From assembly GCF_030704535.1 (NCBI RefSeq), contig NC_081812.1, positions 23,225,501 through 23,289,500 of the forward strand: a stretch of 64,000 nt of DNA, written 5' to 3'. Shown piece after piece: positions 1-12,100 of the stretch. How positions within the stretch are numbered: the first letter of the stretch is position 1; the number at the start of each line of letters is the position of its first letter. This DNA comes from Vitis vinifera. Lineage: Eukaryota > Streptophyta > Magnoliopsida > Vitales > Vitaceae. The position numbers and the translations under genes were made by a program. The notes beneath the pieces are model-generated. The model searched no databases. It saw only the letters and a program-made list of their open reading frames with translations, and was not told the DNA's origin.

Positions 1-111
1 TACCAAACAAATAAAATAAAATTTTAAAAGTCTAGCAACGTTAAATTCAAAAGGAAGCCGAAGGGAGGGTTATGAGTTGAGGAGACGTAAACTTCAAAAT
101 CCTGAGGCGCT

Positions 112-159
112 AAACCCCTAGTGTCTAAAACCCTAATCAACCGCCAGGAAAAACCCTAA
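112..159 (+). promoter_or_regulatory. Telo-box motifs before the RRP12-like start codon
   Basis: Two exact AAACCCTAA motifs lie at 128-136 and 151-159, and a one-base variant (AAACCCCTA) at 112-120, immediately 5' of the ATG at 164. Telo-boxes close to the transcription start are a known feature of plant ribosomal-protein and ribosome-biogenesis genes, which fits the gene that follows. Whether they sit in promoter or 5' UTR cannot be told without a transcript. The start context (GCCATGG) is strong. Confidence 0.6.
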
Positions 160-163
160 CGCC

Positions 164-3100
164 ATGGAAGAAGATAATAATACAGAAGAAGAGCAACTGG
201 CGGATGCCATCTTCACTGAAAAATCCGACATCTGCCAAGGCCTAATGAACCGTTACGCCAAATCCTCCGCCCCTCAACACCGCCACCTCATTGCCACCGC
301 CGCCGCTGTTCGGTCGATCATCACTGCAGAAGCATTGCCACTCACGCCGCTATCTTACTTCGCCGCCGTTGTTACAACCATCGTCAACTCGTCCGAAACC
401 CTAGATACGACGGGGATCGCCGCCCTCTCAACACTGCTTTCGATGGTGCTGCCTGCGGTGCCGGCGCAGGCTATCACTCATCCGAAGGCGGTGGAGGCGG
501 TGTCAGTTCTGGTTGAGCTGTTGCGGAGCCGTGGGGAAGGCATGGCGGCGTCGAGTTTGAGGGCTGTGGTAAAGTGTTTGGGGGTTTTGGTGGGGTTCTG
601 TGATTTGGAGGATTGGGATTCGGTGAGTTTGGGATTTGAAACGCTTCTCAAATTCTCAGTAGATAAACGTCCGAAGGTATGGTTTTGTCTCATTTTCATG
701 GAAAATGATTTCTGTTTCGATTTTTCTATGCCTGTTTGTTTCGATAAAATATAGTTGCTTTTATAATTTTCTCAGAAAATTAATTGGTTTGAATGGTACT
801 TTTGATGAATTTGTATCGTGATAAACAAATAAATTAATCCATAATATTGTCAGGTTTTAATCGACTTGTTTGCCTGATGGTTTTATTGGATTTTTTTTTC
901 AGTTAGATAAGTAATCAGTAAAATATGAAGTATTTCAATTATTTATGGTCAATAAATGTTTAAATTTGTTTCAGCTGAACTCAAATAGTTAGTCACACAA
1001 AAAAGTCCAACAAACACCTACAAATCGAGTTTACAAAACCATTTCTAGGACTGTAACATTTAAATAGTTTGTAGGAGGCGTTTGTGGTGGAATCGAAGGT
1101 CTTCGAGGTAGAAGCCGAGGAGAGAAAAGGTAAGATCCATGTTGTTATCTCGGAAAGCAAGGGAGAGTTATTGTCTTGGGTCCGCTTGGGGCCGGCAAGC
1201 GTGGGGCTGGTCATTGAAGGGTTGATTCAGTGCATGAGGGATGGGAAAGAAGGAAGATGGGAGAAGGGTTGGAAGGAAAAAGGGAGGAACTATTCTCTGA
1301 TGAGAGAGGTTAACAGGGCTGGGAGTTTTATCCGACTAGGGGTGACTAACATGGAGAAGAGGAGATTTGGCATTTGTATACCAAAAGGTAGGGGGGAAAA
1401 AGGGGGATGGGCTTCTAGGGTGGAGTCCTTAAGGAATGTGGGTCTCTGGTTCGAGAAAAAGGAAACCGAGCAAGAAGAAAGGGTCTCAGGCAGGTCGTAT
1501 GTGGAAGTGGCCAAGGGCCCGAAGTGCAGGGATGCCACACGGGTCAGAGTGGAGACAAAGGAAGAGGAAATAAGAAGAAACGTAAGCAGATTGGAGCAAT
1601 GCTTGGCAGGAAAATGGAACCCTAGATCAGCAAGAGAAGAGGATTTGGAGGGATTGGGGTGGTCAGTGGCAAAAGCGTGGGGTTTGAAAGGTAAATTAGG
1701 TATGGCTAGAATGGGTAAGGGTTGTGCCCTTATGAAATTTGAGATTGTGGAGGAAGCTAAGAGGGTTCTAGTCGGGGGTGAGATCAGTGGGAGAGATTTA
1801 GCTGGGATTGGAGAAGTGGAGCCCGAAATTTGGATGTTCTTCAGAGGGTGAAGATAGTAAAGAAGCTTAGGTGAGGATTTTGGGCCTCCCAATTTCGTTG
1901 TGGGTGCCGTCGATTCTGAGGAGAATGGGGGAAGCGTGTGGTGGGTTTTTAGGCATCGACCACCTAACGGAAAGGAAGGGGAGTTGGAATGGGCCAGGGT
2001 TAGGATAAAACTGAATGGGGAAGATTTGCCGAGCACCTTGGAGATCGGGGTGGAGGGGGAAGTATATGCGTTGTCTTTATGGTGGGAGATCCCGTCGTCG
2101 CTGAGGAAAAAGCAGGGGGATGGCCGAGATGGGTATGGGCGGCAGAAAGGGGAGGTTAGGGGTGATGGTGATTCACGCGCGGGGGGGGCGTGTGGGAGAA
2201 ATGTCGGGCGGGTGGCCCAAGGCGTAGAGTCGGTCAGCTGACGTGATGAGAGAACAGTTGGGAGGCGACGGCAAAGACGAGTTTGAAAGCTGGGCTCAAC
2301 TCGGGCAGGTGACCCGGCATAGTTCAGGCTCCGCGGGGGATGGGTCGGGCTCATTTGACCCGGGCGTTGGCCCCGTGGGCTTGAAGCGGGATTTTGGGCC
2401 AACATTGCAAGGCCCGCTTCTTTCTAAGGGGGCTGAGCCGGTTACAACTGGGCCAGAGTGTGGGCCGACTAAGGGACGGGCCTCCGATGGTTTGGAACTC
2501 TTGTCTCATGGGCCTGCTATAATGTTAGGGGGCTGTTTGGGGCACTCTCAGGCCCAACCCCTTGTCACAGGCAATGCAGCATGCCTGGGCCACAAGCTGG
2601 AGATGGAATTTTTAAAGTGCAAAGAGAAGGAGATAAGCGGGAAGCAGCAGCCGACACCCCAGTGTTCAATGGCAGAAAGCGTGATGGTGGAAGAAGCCTT
2701 AAGGTATGGGACTGACTCAAACTTGTGGGATTTAAGGGTTGCGGGATCCTCCTCCTCTTCTTCTATTCTTTTTGGTCGGACTCCGGAGAGGGAGTTTTGC
2801 GACCACTCTGGGGAGTTAAGGGCGAATCTTCAAGAAGGAGACAAGGAGAAGTTGGCAGCTGCAGGAGGGTCTACAATGAATGGAGAGGGCTGCTGGGACT
2901 TGGTTGAGGTCAATTGCGAGGCAATAGAGGTTCAAAATCCAGATTGGAATCCAGTTCAGGATGGGTCTCAGGATCCCAGGGGCGAGAAGGAGATGAATTG
3001 GGAGGAGAGTAGCCTGGCCAAATTTAGCAAGCTGTTGGGGTTTTCAATAGAAGGACTGGAAAAGGAAATACTGGATTTCTTGTCCAAGATTAGAAAAAGG

Positions 3101-6100
3101 CGGGAAAGGATACATAGCAAAGGGATGTTGGAGAAATCAAAAATTGAAAGGGAACTCAAGAGGTTGGAGTGTTCAGTTAAATATAAGGGGAGTGTCAAGA
3201 AGAACAGTCATCTAAAGAGCAGAGGGGGCCAATTAATGATCGTTTAATGAATCTCAAACTTTTAAGTTGGAATGTGAGGGGTGCTAACGACATTAATAAA
3301 AGAAGGATAATTAAATCTGTGGTTAGAAAACAGAAGGTGGACTTGTTTTGTATCCAGGAGACAAAAATTCAGTTAATGACTGAAGGGGTGGTGAAAAGCT
3401 TAGCGGTGGGGAGATTTTTAGACTGGAGAGCTCTTGAAGTTGTTGGAGCAGCTGGAGGTGTGCTGATTTGTTGGGACAAAAGATCCTTGGAAATATTGGA
3501 GTGGGAGGAGGGACAATTTTCAATTTCTTGTAAATTCAGAAATGTGGAAAATGGGGTAGTCTGGGTGTTTACGGGCGTTTATGGACCTTTTTCCAAAGAG
3601 GATAGGGAGTGTCTTTGGGATGAATTGGGGGCTATCAGAGGTATTTGGGGAGAACCCTGGTACGTAGGGGGAGACCTTAATGTTATTCTATCCCAAGGGG
3701 AAAGAAGCAGGCAAGGGAGGGTTACCTCAGTTATGAGGAGGTTTGCTCAGGTTATGGATGACCTTGAGCTTGTGGACCTTCCCCTACAAGGAGGATCCTT
3801 TACTTGGAGTGGGGGGCTTCATAATCAAGCCTGGGCTAGGTTGGACAGATTTATGGCTTCTCCCAGCTGGCTTGATCAGTTCAGCAATGTGTCCCAGAAA
3901 AGATTACCTCGGCCTATTTCGGACCATTTTCCAATTTTAATCGAGGGGGGTGGTAGAAGAAGAGGTCCTTCACCTTTTAGGTTCGAGAATTTGTGGCTGA
4001 AAGTGGAAGGGTTTAAAGACCTCATGCGGAGTTGGTGGCAAGGGATGTCGGTTAGTGGAAGGGCTAGCTATAAGCTGGCTACGAAATGAAGGTGATTAAA
4101 CAGAACCTAAAATCATGGAATAGGGAGGTGTTTGGAAACTTGGAGAGTAATAAATTGGTTGCCTTGCAACAAGTGGAGTACTGGGACCAAGTGGAAAGTG
4201 AGAGGAGACTGACAGAGGAGGAAATCTCCATTAAAAAAGAAGCAAAGGAAGAATATGCTAAGTGGGTTAATTTGGAGGAGATACACTAGAGACAGTTATC
4301 AAGGGAGCTTTGGCTAAGAGAAGGGGATAGAAATACGGGTTATTTTCATCGAATGACAAATGCGCACCATAGGAGGCATACCATGGATAGAACAAAAGTC
4401 AGAGGGGTTTGGCTTTCTGAGGAACAAGAAGTAAGGATGGGAATTGTAGATGCTTTTCAAAGGTTACTAACGGAAGACTCGGAGTGGAAGGCGGATATAG
4501 GGGGGTTAAACTTGAACCAGATCAGCTAGCAAGAAGCGGACACTTTGGAACGTCCCTTCATGGAGGAGGAGATCAATTCGACCCTTATGGACATGAGGGG
4601 GGACAAGGCTCTAGGCCTGGATGGCTTCATGGTGGCCTTTTGGCAATTCTACTGGGAGTTTGTGAAGGAGGAGGTGTTACAGATGTTCAAGGAATTCCAT
4701 GAGCAGAACGCCTTTCTCAAGAGCCTCAATAACACATTTTTGGTTCTTATTCCAAAAAAGGAGGGGCGGAGGAGCTGGGGGATTTCAGGCCTATCAGTCT
4801 CCTGGGCGGGCTGTATAAACTCTTGGCCAAGGTGCTAGCCAATAGGATTAAAAACGTGATTGGTAGAGTGGTCTCCTCAGATCAGAATGCTTTCGTCATG
4901 GGAAGGCAGATTTTGGATGCATCTCTAATTGCAAACGAGGTGATCGACTCATGGCAAAAAAGAGGAAAGAAAGGCCTGATCTGCAAATTAGATATTGAAA
5001 AGGCGTATGACAGTGTTAATTGGCAGTTCTTGATGAGGGTTATGCAAAAAATGGGGTTTGGGGCTAAGTGGAGGGATTGGATATGGAGCTGCATCTCAAC
5101 TGCTAAATTCTTAGTTTTGGTCAATGGAAAGCCAGCTGGGTTTTTTTCTAGCTCAAAGGGGCTACGACAAGGTGACCTGATATCCCCTTATCTGTTTGTC
5201 ATGGGAATGGAGGTGCTGAGTGCCTTTATTTGAAGGGCTGTGGAAGGGGGCTGCATATTCGGGTGCAAAATTTGGAGAGGCAGGGGGCAGGCTGTTAACA
5301 TTTCTCATCTCCTCTTTGCGGATGACGCAATAGTTTTCTGTGAGGTTAGGAAAGATAACATGACGTATTTGAGCTGGATTCTATGTTGGTTTGAAGTCGT
5401 CTCAGGGCTGAGAATAAATTTGGCTAAAAGCGAAATTATTCTAGTAAGGGAGGTGGAAGGGATCCTTGAGATGGCTGTGGAGTTGGGTTGCAAGGTAGGG
5501 CAGCTGCCATCAACTTACCTGGGGCTACCCTTGGGTGTGCCTAATAAAGCCTCTTGTGTGTGGGATGGGGTGGAGGAAAGGATGAGGTGGAAATTGGCCC
5601 TTTGGAAACGGCAATACATCTCCAAGGGCGATAGAATCACCCTTATAAAGAGCACTTTGGCTAGCATGCCGCTTTATCAATTGTCCCTTTTCCATATGCC
5701 TAGGACAGTGGTAAGAAGGCTAGAAAAGTTGCAAAGAGATTTCTTGTGGGGAGGGGGAAGTACGGAAAGAAAAGCCCACCTAGTCAATTGGGAGAGGGTG
5801 TGTGTGGGTAAGGAAGAGGGGGGGCTTGGTTTGAGGAAGTTAGCCCCCTTGAACAAAGCTTTGCTTGGAAAGTGGGTGTGGAGATTTGCTTGGGCCAAGG
5901 ACGAGATGTGGAAACGAGTTCTTGTGGCAAAATATGGGTAAGAGGAATTTGGGTGGAGGACTAAAAAGGCAAATGGGGCGTTTGGTGTTGGGGTTTGGAA
6001 GGAGATCTTGAAAGAAGCTGATTGGTGCTGGGATAATATGACTTTTAAGGTGGGAAAAGGCACCAGAATTAGGTGTTGGGATGAACCTTGGTGTGGGGAT

Positions 6101-9100
6101 GTGGAGCTGTCTCGGAGGTTCCCTCAACTCTTCACTGCGGCTGCCCAAAGGAACGCCACGGTGGGGGATATGTGGGACCAGAATTCTGGTCAAGGAGGGT
6201 GGAATCTAAGGTTCATTAGAGGCTTCAATGATTGGGAGCTGAACATGGTAGGTGAATTACTCCAAATCTTAAGGAGTCAAAGAATTACATTGAAGGAAGA
6301 CTCAACATTGTGGAAGGGAGGAAAAAAGGGGAAGTTTGGCGTTAAGGAAGCGTATGGTTTGCTGATCAGCCCTAGTGTATCCACGTTTCCTAAAAAGGGC
6401 ATTTGGGTGGAGAACGTTCCTTCTAAGCTAGCGTTCTTTGCGTGGGAAGCTACTTGGGGGAGGGTTCTTACCTTTGATAGGCTTCAAAAGAGAGGATGAC
6501 AACTTCCTAATCGTTGTTTTTTATGTGGTAGTGATGAGGAAAATGTAAATAATCTTCTTATTCATTGTACAGTGGCTAGAGTGTTGTGGAGGATTGTTCT
6601 GAGTTTGTTTGGTGCCCAATGGGTCTTTCCAGAATCTGTAAAGGAGGTGGTTTTTAGCTGGAAGGGTTCGTTTGTGGGTAAAAAGAGGGAGAAAATATGG
6701 AGATCCATTCTGTTATTTATTTTTTGGACGGTTTGGAAGGAGAGGAATAGATTAGCTTTCAAGGGGGGGGGGGGGGGGGGGGGAGTTAGCTATTCAGAAA
6801 GTTAAGAATTCTTTTGTTTGTAATGTGTGGAGGTGGGCTAATTTGTATAGCGGTGCGGAGCCTCGCTCCCTTATAGGCTTCTTGGAGTGGTTAGCCTCCA
6901 GTTAAGGGTCGGTGGGTTTTTTGTTTCTTTTGTCTTTTGTTGAGAGGCCTTCGTCGCCCTGTATACTCCCTGTATGCTTTGCGGTGTTTTGCCTTTTGCT
7001 AATATATGTGTTTATTTATCGAAAAATGTTACTCCTAGTATTGTCCTAAGGGACTGACCTGTGGAAGATGTCAATAGTAAGTCAAAGCGATTGCTTTTAC
7101 CAAATTTTTTAAAGTGAAAGTATTGAATGGATTATTTCAAAACTCAAATAAAAACTCAAACTAGAAAACTAATTCTTGATTTCTACTTCAATTGATTGAA
7201 GTTTGGGAGCTCCACAATCTATCTTCAGGTATAGAACTTTGAAGCAAACAAGGGTTTTTAAGTTAAGGTGATCTTAGGATTTGTAGAATTCTTGGCTAAT
7301 TGAGATCAACCTGAGTTCTATTGCCCGAAATTGCATTTGAAACCTAATTTTTCCTTTAATCCTGAATCCTAATTACCATTTGATGATTGAAAATTAATTC
7401 GGTTTCAAGTGTTGACTTTTCAATCTTTACTTCCCTTGTAGATTTGTCATAGGGTAGGTAGTAATGAGAGAGATAATTGCGATAACTAGGGATCAAGATG
7501 TACCAAGATTCTTTAGTATCTAGTAGGGATCTATCGTATTATAATCTCATTAATGTTGCTTTAAACCATTCATCGACTCCATTGTCAATCTCATTTTATT
7601 CATTATTCCTCCTAGTGTCTAACCCTAGGCTTTCATGTTTCACACCCTAAGACCGGTTTTTGGCTTTTCATGGAGGTGTTGTTACTCACAAAATCCATAA
7701 AAGAAACTAGAAACAATGATTAAATTGAAAACATAACAAACCTAAAGGGTCTTCAATGTCTTATCTCAAAAGAAAGCTTGAACAATGAATGAACTAATTG
7801 AACTCCTAAACCCTAAAACAATTGAGTTTTAATACAAACGTAATACCTAGACATGTGGCAAATTCCTATTGTCCACTTTTATAAATGTACTATAAAGTCA
7901 ATAAATTATGAATTCTAAAATGATCTAGGGCATTTTCGAATTCAGCTTCTAACCTCTATTTCTCCTATAAATTTTTGAATTCGAATTAATGTTCTCTCAT
8001 TCGAAATGGGCTTTGTATTTGGAATTGGACTTTTGCCTATGCTTCCCTTGCATTGTTCTGACTTCCAAAAGATCAAAACTTCAAATTCAAGCTGTAAATT
8101 TCGAATTGGGCTTTGCTCTTTGTCCAACTCTGCTTCAAATGGTTGGATCTCTCTCATTCCAACTCCAATTTGTGCACCATCCAAAGTGTTGGATTCCTGT
8201 CTTCTAAAGGTTCTAATCTATATGCAGCTATCACTAAGAAACTCACTAGAAACGTTCCAGAATGTAGTTTAAAGTCAGGGCTGATGCCGATGCACTTGTT
8301 TGAGTTCTAATCCCCTTTTTAACTTTAAAAAGACACTTCAAACCTTCTTCCTTGTGGTTGTTTGCTCTCTAACCATCTTCATAACTTTTATTTCTCATCT
8401 ATTATGCTCATGCCTTGTCTTTATGCTATTGCTTAGACTGTCATTATATTCCACAAGTCTCAAGTCTCTTCATTTGAATGGTTGGCTCCCTTTCTCTACC
8501 TTGTCAAAGATGACCTTTTCACTTTGCATTTGTTCATCTCTTTATCCTAAAATTCAGCTCAAATAGGTGTTAACTCCATAGCTAGGGTGCTAGCACCGAT
8601 TCATGTTGAGTTGGGTGATTTGAGCCTTTTATATTGCGTAAATTGTAATGTTCATGTTTCATTGAAGTATGTATTTGGGCTCTAATCAAATATCTATCAA
8701 AACATTTGAATGTTCCTTAAGAGGATGTTTGAATGTCTGCCCAAGAACACTCTTAAATGTCTCTCAAGAGGATGTTTGAACATCCCCTGTGGGACTTTAA
8801 AACATCCACCCATATTTTTCGTTTTTCTCCTATTTTTTTATTTCTTTCTCTAAATTTCCGTTTCTTTTAGTCATTTACCATGTCTTAACACTTTCAACAC
8901 ATACACGCTTCAAATGAATTCAATTCTTGAATAGCTTGAAGTTAACTACAACAAATAAGACCCTCATAACATAAGATGTATCTGATTTAGTGCAGTAATG
9001 GAATAAAATTGGCATCCTAATCTAATACATCAATAAGCTAAGTGTTTTCTTTTTACATATCTAATGCATGTGCCATTGTTTTTAATGTCAAATATTTTCC

Positions 9101-12100
9101 TTATCTTTTTCTTTTTTTAATTTTTTTTATTTCATTGTTGCAGGTTCGAAAATGTGCTCAAGCTTTTCTTGAAAGGGTTTTTAAGTCCTTCCAGTCCACC
9201 ACGGTTACAAAGGAGGCGAGCAAATTGGTACTTTCTTTGTTCAAAAGTTACATGCCTTTGGCGGTTAGGTTAAATTCTTTGAAGACTGTTGATGGATCTA
9301 AACCTGAGAATCTAGAGATTCTCCATATGCTGGGTGTACTGAAACTTATTGTTCCATATCTTTCTGTCAAAGTTGGTTTAAAAATACTTTTGGAACTACT
9401 TAAGCTCATGAATGCTCAGTTCTCAGCCCTTACAAGGCACATCCTTAAAATCATTGAAGCCCTTTTTGAAACTTCAAGGGTGGAAGTTATCATTCCAGAG
9501 GCAGATAACATTATAAGTTCTCTTTCATCATATGTACTTTTGGGAGAAAAGAACCCTGCAGACACTGTCATCTGTGCAGCAACTGTGTTAAGAGGCACTC
9601 TTGACAAACTTGATGCCGGTGAACGGAGTGCATGGATCAGAAATCTTCCTTTAGTATTTCGTTCTGTTGCAGGTATGTCTTTTATTGTCTTTATGCAGAT
9701 CTAAACCTGATATTATAAGAGTATCAATTGCATTAGCATTCTAATTTAACAGTTCTTAGGAGATAGTGATGAACTAAATCTTTTTAAAATTCATTTCTAA
9801 TTATAATTTCTCATCTTGTTGGTTATAACTGGCCTTTGCATGCCTTGTATACTACTTCTGTACTTGGGTTGGGCTCTTTTTTTCATTAGACGCTCTTATC
9901 ATGGAGTCAATTATCTCATTTTGCCTATCAAATAAAAAAAATATCGCCATTCATAGTTGGTATAGGTTGTCTTCTATTTTTCCTGAGCTATGTACTTTGT
10001 TAATTGTTATTTTACTTCAAGTTCCTTCTCAAGCTTTTAAAGTCGTTTTGTATGTAGAACACTTAGAATCAGCTAATCACATGTTAATCCATTGTGGAAA
10101 GGCAAGGGGCCTTTGGATTTTGTTGGTTTCTCTCTTTGACTTGGGCCCTCCCTTTTTTTATGAAAGATTTGCTAAAGGGATGACATGGGAGTTTTGTTAG
10201 CAAGAATTGAAAAAAGATTTGGAGGACAACCCCTCTTTGATTGTTTTGGATGATCTGGCAAAAGAGGAATCATAAATACTTTGATGGAATTCAACACTTA
10301 GATCAAGTGCTAAAGGAGTCTCTTATATTTCTATCCTTTTCCAATGGACTCACCAACATATTCAAGATGGTCCTCTTTCCTTGTTAGATTTTAGTTATTG
10401 GTTGAGTGTGTGTTAATGAAAGAGTGTTTTGTGTGCTTGTTTGAGGGGGTTCTGTATGTTGTTTTGGCAGCCTTTGTATACCTCCAGTGTACTTGGGGTG
10501 TGTCCCCCACTCTTTGATGGTGTCTTTTATATATTTTTGTTTGCCTATTAAAAAAATGTAGAACAGTCTCTTTCACAGTCCTTTGCAAATATAATTTGAA
10601 TCATCTTTCCAGTCACTTTTCATGATTGCATGCCATCAATCCTGGAAGGAGTACAAATAGGAATAGATTTTTTATTTATATTTATTTATTTATTTTTTGA
10701 GCCAGTTACAAAATTTTGTGTAGAAGAAACCATTTTTTTTAACAGGCAGTGTAGAAGAAACTACTTATTCAAAGAACTTGGGTTAATCTTCTATTTCTTT
10801 TCCATGGCTAGCTAGCCTTGTAATATTAGGATCTGGAATTGCTCCCTATTTCAGAATTGTGCTTATATGATATAGTAGCTACTTTGGCATGTATTCAGTG
10901 TTCTGGAGTTACTCTTTGCTGGTTGCACTACATTTTTGGGAGAAAGGAGAGAGAAGAAAAGAAAAGAAGTGGCTTGAGTAAGGTTGCTGTCATCAATGAA
11001 AAAAATATGATTCCAGAGTTTACTTTTATGGTCATGAGAAGGGTGTTAAAATCTCAGTTGGCATGGAATCATTTCCACTTGATATATCAACACAGAGATC
11101 AACTCTACCTCCTGATGGCACTAAATATCACATTTAAGTGAAGTAGTTTTGACAATGTTTCTGGTGATTCTTCTTTGTAATGGATTAGCAGAGAAATTTG
11201 CTAGCATATTGCTCCCCCATACAAAGTTTCTGCCACCATGTTATGAACATGTGATATGGTTTTATTCTAGTTCTTCACAACCTTGTTAATCTCCACATAT
11301 TGTTTGATAGATTTGAAGGCTCATCTTAGATAAGAAGCAATTTCAGTTAGTTTGTACAAAGCAATTCTATGAAATGGTCTTTTGTCATTATTAGAATGAA
11401 ACTAAACTTCTTGAATATTAAGGCTTTGTTAAGTTCTTGAAAAGAACAAGGAAAGAAAAATGCTAAAAAATGGTTTTTTATTTTTTTATATTTTTATATC
11501 ACTATAAGCATTTTGAGTTTCCTTCTCCTCATTCTTTCCCCTAACCAAATGAACTGAGAAATTAAACAATCAATGTGTGGTTTTAAGATCTGAAAAATAT
11601 TTAAATTGAAGAGCCACTCATGGTAATTATGTTTTATAGCTATAAGTATTTCTTGATTGAGTCATTTGATGCAGATATGTATTTCTTCATATTTAGGTAA
11701 TGCAATCTATGTTTAATCTCTCTCAAGGTTATTGTTTTACAGTTTTTTCATGTGTTTTTTCATCCATACTGCTTAAATTCATGTTTTCTGTGCTGGGTTT
11801 TTTAGGGCTTTTAACTTCTGAGGCTAGTACTGCTTCACAGGCTTCGACTATTTTGAAGGAGTTGATCAAGCACCATATGGATCAAAGAACTTTGTTGATC
11901 AATGGAAGTATACCATTTCAAGATGCTTCAGAGAACACGGAATCAAGTGCAATAAAGTCCATATGTGCTGTCTTTGAGAATGCACTCAACACCTGTGATG
12001 GAATTCCAAATGAACATGTTCTGGATGTCATATCTGTTTTGTTTCTCAAACTTGGTAAGTAAACATTGTTGATTTGCTAGTGTAGAGTATTCCCAAATGT

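Larger units (their letters stand above)
1084..7026 (+). mobile_element. L1-type LINE, nearly full length, inactivated, in intron 1 of the RRP12-like gene
   Basis: The element has two consecutive ORFs (ORF1 1084-3247; ORF2 3247-6905) in the same direction as the host gene. They are followed by a short 3' UTR containing the TGTATACTCC-type motif shared by other LINE tails in this window, and an A-run at 7022-7026. ORF1 has no ATG at its expected start (GTG codons at 1084 and 1087), so the 5' end is either truncated or mutated. No convincing target-site duplication was found, so the exact 5' boundary is uncertain. Frameshifts and stops show that it cannot encode intact proteins. It accounts for about 6 kb of the 8.5-kb intron. 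Confidence 0.9.

Noticed and set aside
1290..2405. 371-codon open frame on the minus strand
   Set aside because: It is the antisense shadow of LINE ORF1, Pro/Ser-rich because the sense strand is purine-rich; no domain.
3247..6905. Reverse transcriptase and endonuclease as a host gene
   Set aside because: Domain order, the ORF1 partner and the 3' tail show a LINE; several stops and frame changes make it a dead element.
7027..9143. Possible LTR retrotransposon
   Set aside because: No paired long repeats, primer-binding site or protein domain could be found.
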